DNA from: Taenia hydatigena
Lineage: Eukaryota > Platyhelminthes > Cestoda > Cyclophyllidea > Taeniidae
Assembly (NCBI GenBank): GCA_036345935.2
Contig: JADWOT020001570.1
Span: 1 to 64,000, forward strand
Length of the DNA: 64,000 nt
Reading direction: 5' to 3'
Position 1 is the first letter of the stretch, and each line of letters opens with the position of its first letter. Positions 61,860-64,000 of this stretch are shown here, piece by piece. The notes below the pieces were generated by a model, which was not told the origin of the DNA, did no database searches, and saw nothing but the letters and a program-made list of their open reading frames with translations. The position numbers and the translations under genes are program-made.

Positions 61860-62150
61860 CGCCATCGTAGACTGACTGCTTGGCCTGGGTGCTGGGGTTT
61901 AAACACTGATTAATTGTCGATGATTGCATGTCGAGTGCCACGTGTAAACGTTAATGCTCATCAGACGCAACTGAAATCACCGAGTCGGAGTAGAACACGG
62001 GCTTGTGCTCACACTCGGCCTTATAATCGTGCTTCAATGCTTCCCATGCTGTGTGCTTGCCATCCAGTCCTACCAGTGTTTGTGCGCATGATAACCGCAT
62101 TCACTATAACAATTTGGGATTTTAAACAACTGCACCAAAAGATGGGAGTT
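61860..62150 (+). repeat. duplicate of 32,770-33,050
   Basis: Same orientation partner of the block outside the left arm: GGGTTTAAACACTGATTAAT, GTCGATGATTGCATGTCGAG, GAAATCACCGAGTCGGAGTA, CAATGCTTCCCATGCTGTGT. By eye roughly 70% identity. Confidence 0.6.
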
Positions 62151-62399
62151 TGTGATTGTCAGCGCTTCCACTCAAAATGACCATGTTTAATATAAACACT
62201 TCGTGTTCTAAAATATCCAAATTAAAGAAAAAGGTGGCTTATTTGTAGATGATAATAAAGAAGTAAAGAACAAGACTTGCCTTCCGTCTGTTCATTATGG
62301 GATGGTGTCAATGCTTCTGTTGCTCTTATGGGACAAGGGCCGAAATTTCGCCCCACTGGAGACGATAGTGCCCATAGAAAATAGGAGAGCTCAAGTCTA

Positions 62400-64000
62400 C
62401 TCCACTTTATTGTCTAGAGAGAGTTGCAGTCATCCTGTCAGCAGCTTATTTGCCTTCGAAATTTGGAGTCCATAAACGGATGGGGATTCGAGGAGGGAGC
62501 CAAATTTACACTCCTTGCATCCACGCACACCTTCGCCTCTTCTTCTTCCTTTGGTTCTCCCTTCTCCTCCTTCATTTATGTTCTCACCCAAATTCCTTTC
62601 TTCCTCCCAACGGTTGGTTACGTGACGGACAAAAGTAGGCACACTTGAACACCACCCAACTGGTACTGCTTCCTCGTCTAGAATCCTTTCTCTGCTCCGC
62701 TATTACACTGTGGGGCCGTTTGAGGTGACTAATTTTGGTTAACCTTGCCGTCGCTTGGACAGTGGTCCGTGCTTGACATGTCACAATGAGCAGATGGTGA
62801 ACTTGTTGATCCACGAACCACGGCTTCACCTGTCCCCTCTTTGCCAACTCAGTCCTATCACGGCCAGGCGCAATTTCATCACTCCCTCCCGATTCATGCT
62901 AAAGCAGTACAAATGTAGATTAGGAAATCGAGGTACGTTAACCCTTCTCATCCTCCTTTGCCTTCTTTCTAATCCCTTCTTGCTTTTATTAACCATACTC
63001 ATGCTCGTCCACTGCTTTTAATACCATGTCACGAGCTACAAATAACTGCACCAACTTTCTTTTCCACTCATTTTCTGGTGACTATGTACACTGACCCAAG
63101 GATTTCGTGATTTCCATCAGTGGAAGATAAGAACATGCGTCGGAACTTTTCTGGCCAGTGGGGACATGACTTGACCACGCTGTCCATGAAGAAACTGGAT
63201 GCTGACGGAAGTGTGAAGAAGCAGAGGAGCCTCTAGTTTCGTGTTTTCGAAAACAAGTATAAAACACCCTGCTATATGTTCACCACTTACTCCTCGGAAA
63301 ACAGTCATCCAGGTGGTGTGGCACCTCCAAGGAGCAACAACGCTATTTTAATCAAATTGCCCTTCGATTCACCAGTAAAATGACTTTATTAATAATGACT
63401 GCCAAGATTAGTAGGAAGCCGTGTTAGACGTTACAGATAAAAGCGATACGCTTGGCCACCACTCAGAGTCCCAGCAGCCACAATCCTAGAGAGCCACATT
63501 TTCGGATTTACTTAGTCCGCGTCTGGACTACCAAGCAAGTGTAAATGCGTAGGGTTTGTGGCGGATTCTTTATCGCCGCACCGTGTCACCGACTACAGAC
63601 AACTCAGCGCATGTCAGGAGCCGATAATTGCCTCTCACCCACTGGAAGTGAAACAAATTGCACAAATGGGAGCCCATTAACAGAAAGAACCCTTAGCATT
63701 GCCAATGAATTACGCACTCAATCATTTGTACCGCGATGTTCTGTGAGTGCAGCTTTTATGGAGGCTTTTCATTGATCACCGCATTTCTGAAACCATCGAG
63801 CATGGTGGGAGAGGTTACCTGGAGACTTGGAAGGCTTTGTTTAAGCAAACAATGGCGCTGTCCTCATTTGCTTTATTAATCACTACCCAATTATTTAAAA
63901 ACTGCATATTTGTGGGACTTCGTTTGTGATTCTCTCCCACCTCCTAGAAGTCAAATGGAAAAATGACATTTAGAAGGCATCATGACATTTACTCACCATT
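62400..64000. other. no supported gene
   Basis: Short overlapping open frames on both strands (largest 88 codons), pyrimidine-rich stretches around 62,520-62,610 and 62,940-63,010, no recognisable domain or repeat. Confidence 0.4.

Overview
The window reads as nuclear DNA of a multicellular eukaryote, probably an invertebrate animal. It has about 44% G+C by eye, very low coding density, long gene-free stretches, microsatellites, TATA and AATAAA elements of eukaryotic type, and many decayed duplicates in both orientations. I see no bacterial-style operon, no rRNA or tRNA gene and no CRISPR array. I cannot name the species. A parasitic-worm-like genome is possible, but that is only an impression.

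Layout. (1) 1-4.9 kb: mostly non-coding, with a short reading frame resembling a calponin-homology domain (2,179-2,274) and a possible unrelated exon (620-853). (2) 4.8-9.1 kb: a small family of secreted cationic peptide genes. One copy is intact (8,307-8,654: signal peptide, acidic pro-region, Arg-rich amphipathic C-terminus laid out like a cecropin or cathelicidin). Two copies on the other strand are decayed. (3) 6.6-28.3 kb: a dispersed repeat family, a 95-bp direct repeat, and an older inverted duplication (13.44-14.76 kb against 16.00-17.34 kb). (4) 30.8-33.1 kb: two broken copies of a secreted repeat-protein gene joined tail to tail at a small fold-back. (5) 33.19-55.71 kb: a giant imperfect palindrome. 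Its arms of roughly 10 kb surround a 2.3-kb spacer; the inner 2.8 kb of each arm is nearly identical and the outer parts are more diverged. (6) 55.7-64 kb: no convincing gene, but several diverged echoes of arm sequences.

The best gene is in the right palindrome arm (48,394-50,157). It encodes a signal peptide, a Cys-rich module, four 22-residue helical repeats, a mucin-like Thr run, five more repeats, an acidic linker and three final repeats. Reading is interrupted by one TGA at codon 88, where a paralogue at 31 kb has GGA. In the left arm the same locus has lost 2.5 kb, leaving only the first 95 or so codons. Two more partial copies lie at 31.2-32.5 kb. The region therefore looks like a recently amplifying family of secreted proteins carried by inverted duplications. 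Reading frames of about 140-160 codons elsewhere are near what chance gives in 64 kb and are not called as genes.
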